Below, piece by piece: positions 7,582 through 14,873 of a DNA stretch of 64,000 bases (position 1 is the stretch's first letter; each line of letters begins with the position of its first letter). The DNA lies in the NCBI RefSeq assembly GCF_000424005.1, contig NZ_AUJB01000008.1, positions 682,001-746,000 on the forward strand, in the 5' to 3' direction. The position numbers and the translations under genes are program-made. The stretch comes from Pseudobutyrivibrio ruminis CF1b. Its GTDB lineage: Bacteria > Bacillota > Clostridia > Lachnospirales > Lachnospiraceae. Under the pieces are notes generated by a model. The model was given only the letters and a program-made list of their open reading frames with translations, was not told the DNA's origin and searched no databases.

Positions 7582-9651
7582 ATGGCAAAAAATCTGGTTA
7601 TCGTAGAGTCGCCAGCAAAGGTGCATACCATTAAAAAGTTTTTAGGAAGTAATTACGAGGTAATGGCTTCTCAGGGACATGTAAGGGATATGCCAAAGTC
7701 TCAGCTGGGATTTGATCCTGAAAATGATTTTGAACCTAAATATATAACAATAAGAGGAAAGGGCGAGTTACTTGCAGCACTTCGTAAGGAAGTGAAGAAG
7801 GCAGACAAAATCTTTCTCGCAACTGATCCCGACCGTGAGGGTGAAGCTATTTCTTGGCATCTTACTCACGCACTTAATTTACAGGACAAAAAGGTATACC
7901 GTATTACCTTTAACGAAATTACAAAGACTGCTGTTAAGAATTCACTTAAGAATCCTAGAGAAATCGATATGGATTTGGTTGATGCCCAGCAGGCACGTCG
8001 TATGCTTGACAGAATGGTAGGTTATGAAATCTCACCACTTCTTTGGGCTAAGGTTAAGAGAGGTCTTTCAGCAGGACGTGTACAGTCTGTTGCTCTTAGA
8101 ATTATCTGCGACAGAGAAAAAGAAATTGAACAATTTATTCCTCAGGAATACTACACACTTGATGTGCTTTTAAATACAGCAGGTGCAAAGAAGCCTATCG
8201 TTGCCAAGTATTATGGCGACAAGACTGGAAAGAAGGATATTTCCGATAAGGAAAGCCTTGATAAAATTATGGCCGAGCTTAATGGAGCTGATTTCAAAAT
8301 CGCTTCTATTAAGAGAGGTACCCGTGAAAAGAAGGCACCACTTCCTTTCACAACATCTACTATGCAACAGGAAGCTTCAAAGGCTTTGAATTTCTCAATT
8401 CAGAAGACTATGAGCGTTGCACAGCAGCTTTATGAAGGTGTTAGCGTTAAGGGCCACGGCACAGTGGGTCTTATCACATATCTTCGTACTGATTCTACAC
8501 GTGTTTCTGATGAGGCTAAGGCCGCTGCAGAAGAGTTTATTTCTGCAAATTACGGAGATAAGTACTTATCTGAAACAGCAGGTAATGCTAAGAAGAATAG
8601 CAGTAAGGTACAGGATGCTCACGAAGCAATTCGTCCAGCAAACATTGAGCTTGTTCCTTCAGAGATTAAGGACAGCCTTACACGTGATCAGTACAGATTG
8701 TATCAGCTTGTTTGGAAGCGTTTCGTTGCCAGCCAGATGGCAAATGCTCTTTATGATACAGTATCACTTAGCGTTTCAGCTAAGGATCAGGTGTTTACAG
8801 CATCTGAATCATCAATCAACTTTGATGGTTTTATGATGATTTATACAGCTGCAGATGATGAGGAGGATTCTAAGACTCATCCACTTGCAAAGCTTACAGA
8901 GGAGACTGAGCTTTCCTTCAACAGCTTTGAGGAGAAGCAGCACTTTACCCAGCCATCGCCACATTTTACTGAGGCATCATTGGTTAAGACTTTAGAGGAG
9001 CTTGGAATTGGTAGACCTAGTACTTACTCACCTACAATTACAACTCTTTTAAAGAGACATTATATTACAAAGGAAGCTAAGAACCTTTTCGTTACTGAGC
9101 TTGGTGAGGTAGTTAACTCTATCATGGTTGATTCATTCCCAATCATTGTTGACGATAAGTTCACTGCTAATTTAGAGCTTCTTTTGGACGGCGTTGAAGA
9201 GGGCACCGTAGAATGGAAGTCAGTTGTCAGAAATTTCTATCCAGATTTGGAGAAGGCAGTTAAGATTGCCGAGGAAGAGCTGGCAAAGGTTGAAATTCAC
9301 GATGAGGTTACTGATGTTATCTGCGAGGAATGCGGAAGAAACATGGTAATCAAGTTTGGACCTCACGGAAAGTTCCTGGCATGTCCTGGATTCCCTGAGT
9401 GTCGTAATACAAAGCCATTCTTAGAGAAGATTGGAGTTCCATGTCCTAAGTGTGGCGGAGATGTTGTAATTAGAAAATCTCAAAAGGGCAGAAAGTTCTT
9501 TGGCTGCGCTAATCACCCAGAGTGTGATTTCATTAGCTGGTCAAAGCCAACGACTGTTAAATGTCCAAAGTGTGGCACCTATATGGTAGAAAAGGGCAAT
9601 AAGCTTGTTTGTGGAAACGACGAGTGCAGATTTGTCCAGAGTCAAAATTAA
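7582..9651 (+). CDS. topA: DNA topoisomerase I
   Basis: 689 residues, normal length for Firmicute type IA topoisomerase. It relaxes negative supercoils behind polymerases. The TOPRIM domain opens with LVIVESPAKVHTIKKFLG and carries DPDREGEA; the active-site tyrosine is Y300 in GLITYLRTDSTR. Three C-terminal four-Cys zinc ribbons follow: CEECGRNM...CPGFPEC, CPKCGGDV...CANHPEC and CPKCGTYM...CGNDEC. A purine-rich GGAG precedes the ATG and the gene has its own promoter. Confidence 0.98.
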   Translation: MAKNLVIVESPAKVHTIKKFLGSNYEVMASQGHVRDMPKSQLGFDPENDFEPKYITIRGKGELLAALRKEVKKADKIFLATDPDREGEAISWHLTHALNLQDKKVYRITFNEITKTAVKNSLKNPREIDMDLVDAQQARRMLDRMVGYEISPLLWAKVKRGLSAGRVQSVALRIICDREKEIEQFIPQEYYTLDVLLNTAGAKKPIVAKYYGDKTGKKDISDKESLDKIMAELNGADFKIASIKRGTREKKAPLPFTTSTMQQEASKALNFSIQKTMSVAQQLYEGVSVKGHGTVGLITYLRTDSTRVSDEAKAAAEEFISANYGDKYLSETAGNAKKNSSKVQDAHEAIRPANIELVPSEIKDSLTRDQYRLYQLVWKRFVASQMANALYDTVSLSVSAKDQVFTASESSINFDGFMMIYTAADDEEDSKTHPLAKLTEETELSFNSFEEKQHFTQPSPHFTEASLVKTLEELGIGRPSTYSPTITTLLKRHYITKEAKNLFVTELGEVVNSIMVDSFPIIVDDKFTANLELLLDGVEEGTVEWKSVVRNFYPDLEKAVKIAEEELAKVEIHDEVTDVICEECGRNMVIKFGPHGKFLACPGFPECRNTKPFLEKIGVPCPKCGGDVVIRKSQKGRKFFGCANHPECDFISWSKPTTVKCPKCGTYMVEKGNKLVCGNDECRFVQSQN

Positions 9652-9666
9652 CCTGTGAATATTTAA

Positions 9667-9681
9667 AATATTCTGAAATTA
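9667..9681 (+). promoter_or_regulatory. Candidate CodY box upstream of codY
   Basis: AATATTCTGAAATTA matches the CodY consensus AATTTTCWGAAAATT at 12 of 15 positions and ends 1 nt before the codY -35 element. The position suits autorepression. In AT-rich DNA such partial matches also arise by chance. Confidence 0.35.
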
Positions 9682-9682
9682 A

Positions 9683-9711
9683 TTGAAATTTGACACATTA
9701 AGTGCTATAAT
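9683..9711 (+). promoter_or_regulatory. Sigma-A-type promoter for codY
   Basis: -35 TTGAAA (9683-9688), 17-nt spacer, perfect -10 TATAAT (9706-9711). The leader to codY would be ~85 nt. An overlapping alternative, TTGACA (9690-9695) with TACAAT (9715-9720), has a poorer 19-nt spacer. Confidence 0.75.
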
Positions 9712-9803
9712 TTGTACAATTCAGAATTGACTTTAGAAGTCAGGGGAAAAACAGATGCTATGAAAGGTTTGCATTTTGTTTTATTTAGGAGGAATATATT
9801 TAA

Positions 9804-10580
9804 ATGAGTGTACAGTTATTAGACAAGACTAGAAAGATTGGAAAGCTTCTTCACAACAATAATTCATCGAAGGTAGTTTTTAACGATATTTGTTCAGTAT
9901 TAACAGAAATCCTTGATTCTTCTGTACTTGTTATTTCTAAGAAGGGAAAGGTTCTTGGTCTTTCACACCTTCCAAACACAACAGAAATCGGTGAGCTTAT
10001 CGTTGATGAGGTTGGTGGATTTATCGATCCACTTTTAAATGAGAGATTACTTTCTATTCTTTCAACAAAAGAAAATGTAAATCATAAAACTCTTGGCTTT
10101 GAGAAGTCTGATATTGATATGTATTCTGCAATCATCGCTCCAATCGATATCGCTGGTGAGCGTCTTGGAACCCTTTTCGTTTACAGATTTGACAAGCAGT
10201 ACGATATCGACGATATCATCCTTACAGAGTATGGCACAACAGTAGTTGGTCTTGAGATGATGCGTTCAGTAAATGAGGAGTCAGCAGAGGAGAATCGTAA
10301 GCTCCAGGTTGTAAAGAGTGCTATTTCAACACTTTCATACTCAGAGCTTGAAGCAATCATTCACATCTTTGATGAATTAGATGGTAACGAAGGGGTGTTG
10401 GTTGCATCAAAAATTGCCGATAGAGTAGGTATAACAAGATCAGTTATCGTAAACGCTCTTCGTAAGTTTGAGTCAGCAGGTGTTATCGAGTCTCGTTCAT
10501 CAGGTATGAAGGGAACATACATCAAGGTTCTTAACGATGTTGTATTTGATGAACTTGAGGAAATTAAGAAGAATAAATAA
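9804..10580 (+). CDS. codY: GTP- and branched-chain-amino-acid-sensing regulator CodY
   Basis: 258 residues, normal length. The N-terminal GAF domain (~1-155) contains FNDICSVLTEILDSSVLVIS and ERLGTLFVYR; the C-terminal winged helix (~170-245) contains SELEAIIHIFDELDGNEGVLVASKIADRVGITRSV split over a segment nearly identical to Bacillus CodY, as is SAGVIESRSSGMKGTYIKVL. CodY represses nutrient-limitation genes when GTP and Ile/Leu/Val are abundant. AGGAGG precedes the ATG. It has its own promoter and terminator and is the gene directly upstream of the motility cluster. Confidence 0.97.
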   Translation: MSVQLLDKTRKIGKLLHNNNSSKVVFNDICSVLTEILDSSVLVISKKGKVLGLSHLPNTTEIGELIVDEVGGFIDPLLNERLLSILSTKENVNHKTLGFEKSDIDMYSAIIAPIDIAGERLGTLFVYRFDKQYDIDDIILTEYGTTVVGLEMMRSVNEESAEENRKLQVVKSAISTLSYSELEAIIHIFDELDGNEGVLVASKIADRVGITRSVIVNALRKFESAGVIESRSSGMKGTYIKVLNDVVFDELEEIKKNK

Positions 10581-10620
10581 TTAAAATTCATTAGCTATAT
10601 ATAAAATGGATTTGTGTTTT

Positions 10621-10653
10621 AAAAGGACTTAAGAAATTTTCTTAAGTCCTTTT
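10621..10653 (+). terminator. Rho-independent terminator after codY
   Basis: 13-bp stem (AAAAGGACTTAAG at 10621-10633 with CTTAAGTCCTTTT at 10641-10653) and a 7-nt loop. It separates codY from the flagellar operon. Confidence 0.88.
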
Positions 10654-10670
10654 GTGTTTCTTAAGTTATA

Positions 10671-10693
10671 TTACACAACTTTTACACAATAAT
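10671..10693 (+). repeat. Tandem TTACACAA motifs upstream of flgB
   Basis: TTACACAA occurs at 10671-10678 and again at 10682-10689; the second extends to TTACACAATAAT (10682-10693), found identically at 23170-23181 ahead of motA. The half-site CACAAT recurs in the dyad at 10753-10782. Possible operator sites; no known regulator is recognised. Confidence 0.4.
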
Positions 10694-10752
10694 GTATTAT
10701 CATGAATAATATTCTAATAATAATCATTATAAATTGAAAAGCGACACTACTT

Positions 10753-10782
10753 ATTGTGGCTATTGTTTACAATATACACAAT
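10753..10782 (+). promoter_or_regulatory. 30-bp interrupted dyad upstream of the flgB promoter
   Basis: Outer arms ATTGTG (10753-10758) and CACAAT (10777-10782), inner arms TATTGT (10761-10766) and ACAATA (10769-10774), symmetric except at the 2-nt gaps. The centre is at about -66 from the predicted start (~10834), a spacing typical of an activator site. No match to a known operator is recognised. A TATAAT at 10782-10787 has no acceptable -35. Confidence 0.5.
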
Positions 10783-10798
10783 ATAATGTAAAAGGTGT

Positions 10799-10827
10799 TT
10801 GAAATTTCAGAAAGCTTTCAATATAAT
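10799..10827 (+). promoter_or_regulatory. Sigma-A-type promoter for the flgB motility operon
   Basis: -35 TTGAAA (10799-10804), 17-nt spacer, perfect -10 TATAAT (10822-10827). The start point would be near 10834, giving a short leader of ~25 nt with AGGAGG at 10844-10849 before flgB. No sigma-28 element of the TAAA / CCGATAT kind was seen here. Confidence 0.75.
10802..10816 (+). promoter_or_regulatory. CodY box overlapping the flgB promoter
   Basis: AAATTTCAGAAAGCT matches AATTTTCWGAAAATT at 12 of 15, with the central nine bases TTTCAGAAA fully symmetric and matching. It overlaps the -35 element and spacer, so bound CodY would block RNA polymerase. In Bacillus subtilis CodY represses the fla/che operon, which makes the site plausible. 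Confidence 0.5.
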
Positions 10828-10858
10828 GAAGTTAAAGTAGTCTAGGAGGTGTACGGGT

Positions 10859-11257
10859 ATGATTATGTCGGATGCTTTTTCTTACGTAAATGCTCTGGAT
10901 TGTGCAGCTGACGCCAGCTGGCGCAGACAGACACTTATTCTGAATAATTTAGCCAATGAAGATACCCCTGGATATAAGAGAAAAGATATTGAGTTTGCAA
11001 GTGTCTTGAAAAAGGAATTGTTGGGAACCCATGAAAGGACTCTGGACAGAGCTGTCAACAAACTGGACGATGATGGCAATCATGTAGACGGCTTTGAGTA
11101 CACTGATTACGAGACATTTTCTTACAGACTGGATCGAAATAATGTAGATCCTGATACAGAGAATGTTGAGCTTGCATCAGAAACACTTCGTTATCAGGCG
11201 TACACCACAAGCATATCAAACGAATTCGAAAGATTTTCAATTGTATGTAGCAAGTAG
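10859..11257 (+). CDS. flgB: Flagellar basal-body rod protein FlgB
   Basis: 132 residues, normal. It forms the proximal rod in the cell envelope. It shows the rod-family N-terminus LNNLANEDTPGYKRKDIEF and the C-terminal TLRYQAYTTSISNEFERFSIV. The start is the ATG at 10859, 9 nt after AGGAGG; an ATG 6 nt later is less well spaced. First gene of the motility operon, 22 nt before flgC. Confidence 0.95.
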   Translation: MIMSDAFSYVNALDCAADASWRRQTLILNNLANEDTPGYKRKDIEFASVLKKELLGTHERTLDRAVNKLDDDGNHVDGFEYTDYETFSYRLDRNNVDPDTENVELASETLRYQAYTTSISNEFERFSIVCSK

Positions 11258-11279
11258 TGTGTTTGATTAGGAGGTGCCT

Positions 11280-11735
11280 ATGGGATTATTTCAACCTTTT
11301 GATATCTGTGCTACAGGAATGACAGCTCAGCGATTTCGTATGGATATTATTGCTGAGAATATTGCAAATGTAAGTACTACACGTACCGAAAATGGAGGTC
11401 CTTACAGAAGAAAGATAGTTACCTTTAAGGAAAAGAACTATCATGCAGGAATTCCTAATTTCAAAAATATCTTAAATGATAAGACCATGCATTATTACGG
11501 CAATGGTGTAAAGGTTAGCAAGGTTTCTGAGGACACAGAAACAGATTTTATTATGGAATATGACCCATCTCATCCAGATGCAGATGAGAATGGATATGTT
11601 AGATACCCTAATGTTAATACAGTTACTGAGATGACAAATCTCATAGATGCAAGCCGTTCTTACGAGGCTAATGTAACAGCATTTAATGCCATTAAATCCA
11701 TGGCTGGATATGGTATTCAGATTGGTCAGCGATAA
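11280..11735 (+). CDS. flgC: Flagellar basal-body rod protein FlgC
   Basis: 151 residues. Proximal rod component made with FlgB. N-terminal GMTAQRFRMDIIAENIANVST and C-terminal NLIDASRSYEANVTAFNAIKSMA are the conserved rod helices. I take the ATG at 11280 because AGGAGG (11269-11274) lies 5 nt upstream; an in-frame GTG at 11274 overlaps that ribosome site and is unlikely to be used. fliE follows after 29 nt. Confidence 0.96.
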   Translation: MGLFQPFDICATGMTAQRFRMDIIAENIANVSTTRTENGGPYRRKIVTFKEKNYHAGIPNFKNILNDKTMHYYGNGVKVSKVSEDTETDFIMEYDPSHPDADENGYVRYPNVNTVTEMTNLIDASRSYEANVTAFNAIKSMAGYGIQIGQR

Positions 11736-11764
11736 TTGATTGTAGTATGTAATGGGGGACGCAT

Positions 11765-12070
11765 ATGGATATTTCTTCACTTCAGAGTTTATATGGTGGT
11801 ACACCTGTAAAGGATACAAGAACACCAAAGGTAGATGCCACAACTGGATTCCAGAGTATGCTTGATTCAGTTATGGGATTACTTGAAGATACTAATGCAT
11901 TACAAAAGGCTGCCAACAGGGAGCAGGTAGCATTTCAGCTTGGAGAGACAGACAACACACACGATTTAATGATTGCAGAAAAGAAGGCAAATACTGCATT
12001 GCAGTACACTGTAGCGGTTCGAGATCGAATTCTTGAGTCTTATCAACAGATTATGCAGATGCAAGTATAG
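11765..12070 (+). CDS. fliE: Flagellar hook-basal body complex protein FliE
   Basis: 101 residues. It links the MS-ring to the rod and is the first rod substrate exported. The C-terminal half (DTHDLMIAEKKANTALQYTV, VRDRILESYQQIMQMQV) is the family signature. GGGGGA lies upstream of the ATG. A 177-nt gap with hairpins follows before fliF, unlike the tight spacing elsewhere in the cluster. Confidence 0.95.
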   Translation: MDISSLQSLYGGTPVKDTRTPKVDATTGFQSMLDSVMGLLEDTNALQKAANREQVAFQLGETDNTHDLMIAEKKANTALQYTVAVRDRILESYQQIMQMQV

Positions 12071-12112
12071 CATGCTTTTTTTAACAGCTTGTCTGTTATA
12101 AAAAAGTATGCT
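12069..12112 (+). repeat. Long inverted repeat immediately after fliE
   Basis: The left arm 12069-12087 and right arm 12093-12112 pair over ~18 bp (AGCAT...CAG with CTG...ATGCT, including T7/A6) with a 5-nt CTTGT loop. It begins inside the fliE stop codon. No T run follows it on the + strand, so on its own it is not a standard terminator. Confidence 0.7.
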
Positions 12113-12116
12113 CAAG

Positions 12117-12156
12117 AAGTGCCCCATTCGCGGAGCGAATTATAATGGCACTTTTT
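12117..12156 (+). terminator. Terminator-like hairpin between fliE and fliF
   Basis: Outer stem AAGTGCC (12117-12123) with GGCACTT (12147-12153), inner stem ATTCGC (12126-12131) with GCGAAT (12135-12140) and a GGA loop. T5 follows the stem. It is likely to attenuate or process the transcript, since essential fliF lies downstream with no obvious promoter of its own. Confidence 0.6.
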
Positions 12157-12169
12157 CCTTGGAAGAATA

Positions 12170-12183
12170 GGTGCTTTAGCACC
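12170..12183 (+). repeat. Small perfect hairpin between fliE and fliF
   Basis: GGTGC (12170-12174) and GCACC (12179-12183) with a TTTA loop; third hairpin in the fliE-fliF gap. The remaining DNA to 12247 is AT-rich and holds only the fliF ribosome site (GGGGAG). Confidence 0.5.
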
Positions 12184-12247
12184 GAGAGATTATTATGGTA
12201 ATTATGTGAGAATGGTATTTTTTAATGTGTTGTAGGGGAGAGAGTCT

Positions 12248-13861
12248 ATGCCAGAACAAATTCAGGCTATTTTAAACAGACTTTTAGAGTGGTGGAGAAA
12301 GTTTACTAGGCGACAGCAGGTTTTGATTATTTCAATAACTGCTGTTGTTATTGTGTCATTTATTATTTTGGCTGTAGTAATCACAAGGCCAACAATGATG
12401 CAGCTTGTGGTCTGTGAAGATGGAAAGCAGGCAGCAGCTGTTAAGGAACTTCTGGAAACAGAAAAAATCATGTATGAGACTTCTCCAGATGGTTTCACAT
12501 TCTACATAGACGAGAAGGATGAGGGCCGTGCCAACGTGCTTCTTGGTTCTAATGAAATTCCAACATCAAAGTATTCCGTGGACAACGTATTTGACGGTGG
12601 CTTTTCAGCTACTGAAGCTGATAAGCAGAAGAAATACAAGAAGTATTTAGAGGAACAGTTTGCAACTGACCTTGAAGCTTTTGAAATGATTGACAAGGCC
12701 AGAGTTACTCTGAATATACCTGAAGACGACGGTACTATTATTGCAAGAGATCAGCCTGGCTGGTCATCTGTAATTCTTACCTTAAATTCACCTATTTCAG
12801 AGGAAACTATAGAAGGCTTGGCCAGACATCTGGCAACAAACCTTGCTAATGAAACCACTGATAACATCACAATTATGGATACTGAAGGAAATCTTTTGTA
12901 TCCAAATGCTCAGATGGGTACAGCAGGAGCATCAGCATCGGCTAATCAGGATGCAAGAGATAAGGCCAGAGCAGAGATTGTAAACCGTGTTCAGACTGTT
13001 CTTGAAGGAACAAATCTGTATGACGCAGTTTCTGTTGGCGTTAACCTTTCAATGAGCTTTGATGAGAATAGCTACGTTCACTATGATTACTCAGTTGATG
13101 AAGGTCGTACAGAAGGTTATCTGGACTGGGAAAAGGGATCAAGCTCTAGCTCAACAGGTGGTAGCGGTGGTGTTCCAGGTACAGATTCAAATGATGATGA
13201 TACCACCTATGTAATTGAGGATGAAAATAAGACTCAGGCTTCTACAGAAGATTTCGAGAAGGATTATTTACCTGATGAGAAGATTACTACTCATAAGGAT
13301 GAAATAGGAAAGCAGAGTCTGGAGGATTCTTCGATTTCTGTTACCTGTAAGAAGTTCGCTATTTACAACGAAGATAAGATGGAAAAGGATGGCACGTTGA
13401 CGGAAGCAGGACAGACCTTTGATGAATTTGTAAAAGCAAATTCAAACCCTGTTCAGCTTGAGGTTACTGATGACATTATTGAGGTTGTAGCCAGAACTAC
13501 TGGTTTCCCAACATCAAATGTTAAGGTTGTAGCCTACGAGATTCCAATGTTTCAGTATTCTGAAGGACCACCAATCTCAGTGACAGATATTATTCAGATC
13601 GTACTGGCAGCTCTTATCTTTGCAATGCTTGGCTTTGTTGTATTTAGAAGTCTTAAGACAGAAGAAGAGGAGCCTGTGGAACAGGAGCTCACTATTGATG
13701 ATCTTATTGCTTCAACTGCTCAGGAAGAGGAGGAGGAGCTTGAAGATATTGGTTACACAGAGAAATCTGAAGCCCGCATACTTATTGAAAAGTTTGTGGA
13801 TGAGAAACCAGAGGCTGTTGCTCAGCTTCTGAGAAACTGGCTAAACGAGGATTGGGGATAA
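12248..13861 (+). CDS. fliF: Flagellar MS-ring protein FliF
   Basis: 537 residues, normal. It builds the MS-ring in the cytoplasmic membrane and houses the export gate. A membrane segment lies at ~22-45 and another at ~447-468. Between them are the YscJ-like ring-building domains (SKYSVDNVFDGGFSATEADKQK split by the conserved EEQFATDLEAFEMIDKARV region). A Ser/Gly/Asp-rich loop lies at ~297-320. The C-terminus, LLRNWLNEDWG, is the FliG-binding tail. fliG begins 4 nt later. Confidence 0.97.
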   Translation: MPEQIQAILNRLLEWWRKFTRRQQVLIISITAVVIVSFIILAVVITRPTMMQLVVCEDGKQAAAVKELLETEKIMYETSPDGFTFYIDEKDEGRANVLLGSNEIPTSKYSVDNVFDGGFSATEADKQKKYKKYLEEQFATDLEAFEMIDKARVTLNIPEDDGTIIARDQPGWSSVILTLNSPISEETIEGLARHLATNLANETTDNITIMDTEGNLLYPNAQMGTAGASASANQDARDKARAEIVNRVQTVLEGTNLYDAVSVGVNLSMSFDENSYVHYDYSVDEGRTEGYLDWEKGSSSSSTGGSGGVPGTDSNDDDTTYVIEDENKTQASTEDFEKDYLPDEKITTHKDEIGKQSLEDSSISVTCKKFAIYNEDKMEKDGTLTEAGQTFDEFVKANSNPVQLEVTDDIIEVVARTTGFPTSNVKVVAYEIPMFQYSEGPPISVTDIIQIVLAALIFAMLGFVVFRSLKTEEEEPVEQELTIDDLIASTAQEEEEELEDIGYTEKSEARILIEKFVDEKPEAVAQLLRNWLNEDWG

Positions 13862-13865
13862 GGTT

Positions 13866-14873
13866 ATGGCAACTGAAGACATGAATGGCGTTCAAAAAGC
13901 CGCTATACTTTTAATCGCCCTAGGACCAGAGAAATCAGCTCAGATATTTAAGCATCTCAAGGAAGAGGAAATCGAGGAACTTACACTGGAGATTGCAAAT
14001 ACGAGAAGTATTTCTCCTGCTCTCAAGGAAGAGGTTATCGAAGAATTTTATCAGGTATGTCTTGCTCAGCAGTACATTGCCGAAGGTGGTATCGGTTACG
14101 CTAAAGAGCTTCTGGAGAAGGCTCTTGGTGATGACCGCGCCCAGGATGTTATTACAAAGCTGACAGCATCACTGCAGGTTCGTCCATTCGAATTTATTCG
14201 AAAGACAGAGCCTTCTCAGGTGCTGAACTTCATTCAGGAAGAGCATCCACAGACTATTGCAATGATTCTGTCTTATCTGTCTGCTGGACAGGCATCGCTT
14301 ATCATCGGCGCCTTGCCTCCTGAAAAACAGGCTGACGTTGCAAAACGTATTGCGCTGATGGATAGAACCAGCCCAGAAGTAATTAAAGAGGTTGAGAGAG
14401 TTCTAGAAAGAAAGCTTTCATCTCTTATTAATCAGGATTACACTATCGCCGGCGGCGTAGATGCGGTAGTTAATATCCTTAATACTGTTGACCGTGGTAC
14501 TGAAAAACGTATCATGGAGTCTCTTGAAATTGAAGAGCCAGAGCTTGCTGAGGAAATCAGAAAGAAGATGTTCGTATTCGAGGATATCCTTCTTCTGGAC
14601 GACAGAGCTATTCAGCGTGTGCTTAGAGACGTTGATAACTCAGACCTTGGCGTTGCGCTTAAGGGAGCTAATGATGAGGTTCAGGCTGCAATCTTTAAGA
14701 ATTTGTCTTCTCGTCTTGCTGCTATGATCAAGGAAGACATGGAATTCATGGGTCCTGTTCGTATGAAGGATGTTGAAGAAGCTCAGCAGAAGATAGTAGG
14801 TATTATCAGAAAGCTTGAGGATTCTGCAGAGATTGTAATTTCTAGAGGAGGCGGCGATGAGCTCATTGTCTAG
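13866..14873 (+). CDS. fliG: Flagellar motor switch protein FliG
   Basis: 335 residues, normal. It is the C-ring protein that contacts the MotA stator and sets torque and direction. N-terminal GVQKAAILLIALGPEKSAQIF, the middle EHPQTIAMILSYL segment and the C-terminal charged helix (FEDILLLDDRAIQRVLRDVD) are conserved. Its last 17 nt overlap fliH, so the two are likely translationally coupled. Confidence 0.97.
   Translation: MATEDMNGVQKAAILLIALGPEKSAQIFKHLKEEEIEELTLEIANTRSISPALKEEVIEEFYQVCLAQQYIAEGGIGYAKELLEKALGDDRAQDVITKLTASLQVRPFEFIRKTEPSQVLNFIQEEHPQTIAMILSYLSAGQASLIIGALPPEKQADVAKRIALMDRTSPEVIKEVERVLERKLSSLINQDYTIAGGVDAVVNILNTVDRGTEKRIMESLEIEEPELAEEIRKKMFVFEDILLLDDRAIQRVLRDVDNSDLGVALKGANDEVQAAIFKNLSSRLAAMIKEDMEFMGPVRMKDVEEAQQKIVGIIRKLEDSAEIVISRGGGDELIV

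Noticed and set aside
8417-8836. 139-codon + strand frame inside topA
   Set aside because: Out-of-frame overlap with topA coding sequence including the active-site tyrosine region; no independent ribosome site.
9690-9711. TTGACA followed by TATAAT upstream of codY as a promoter
   Set aside because: The spacer is only 10 nt; the overlapping TTGAAA-N17-TATAAT is far better.
10416-10423. GCCGATAG resembling a sigma-28 -10 element
   Set aside because: It lies inside codY coding sequence for the DNA-binding helix and has no matching -35 TAAA at the right distance or gene start downstream.
10782-10787. Second TATAAT upstream of flgB as a -10 element
   Set aside because: No acceptable -35 at 16-18 nt; it partly overlaps the dyad and is better seen as AT-rich operator DNA.
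12069-12183. Hairpin cluster considered as a CRISPR remnant or insertion sequence end
   Set aside because: The hairpins differ from one another, there are no spacers of equal length, no target-site duplication and no transposase.
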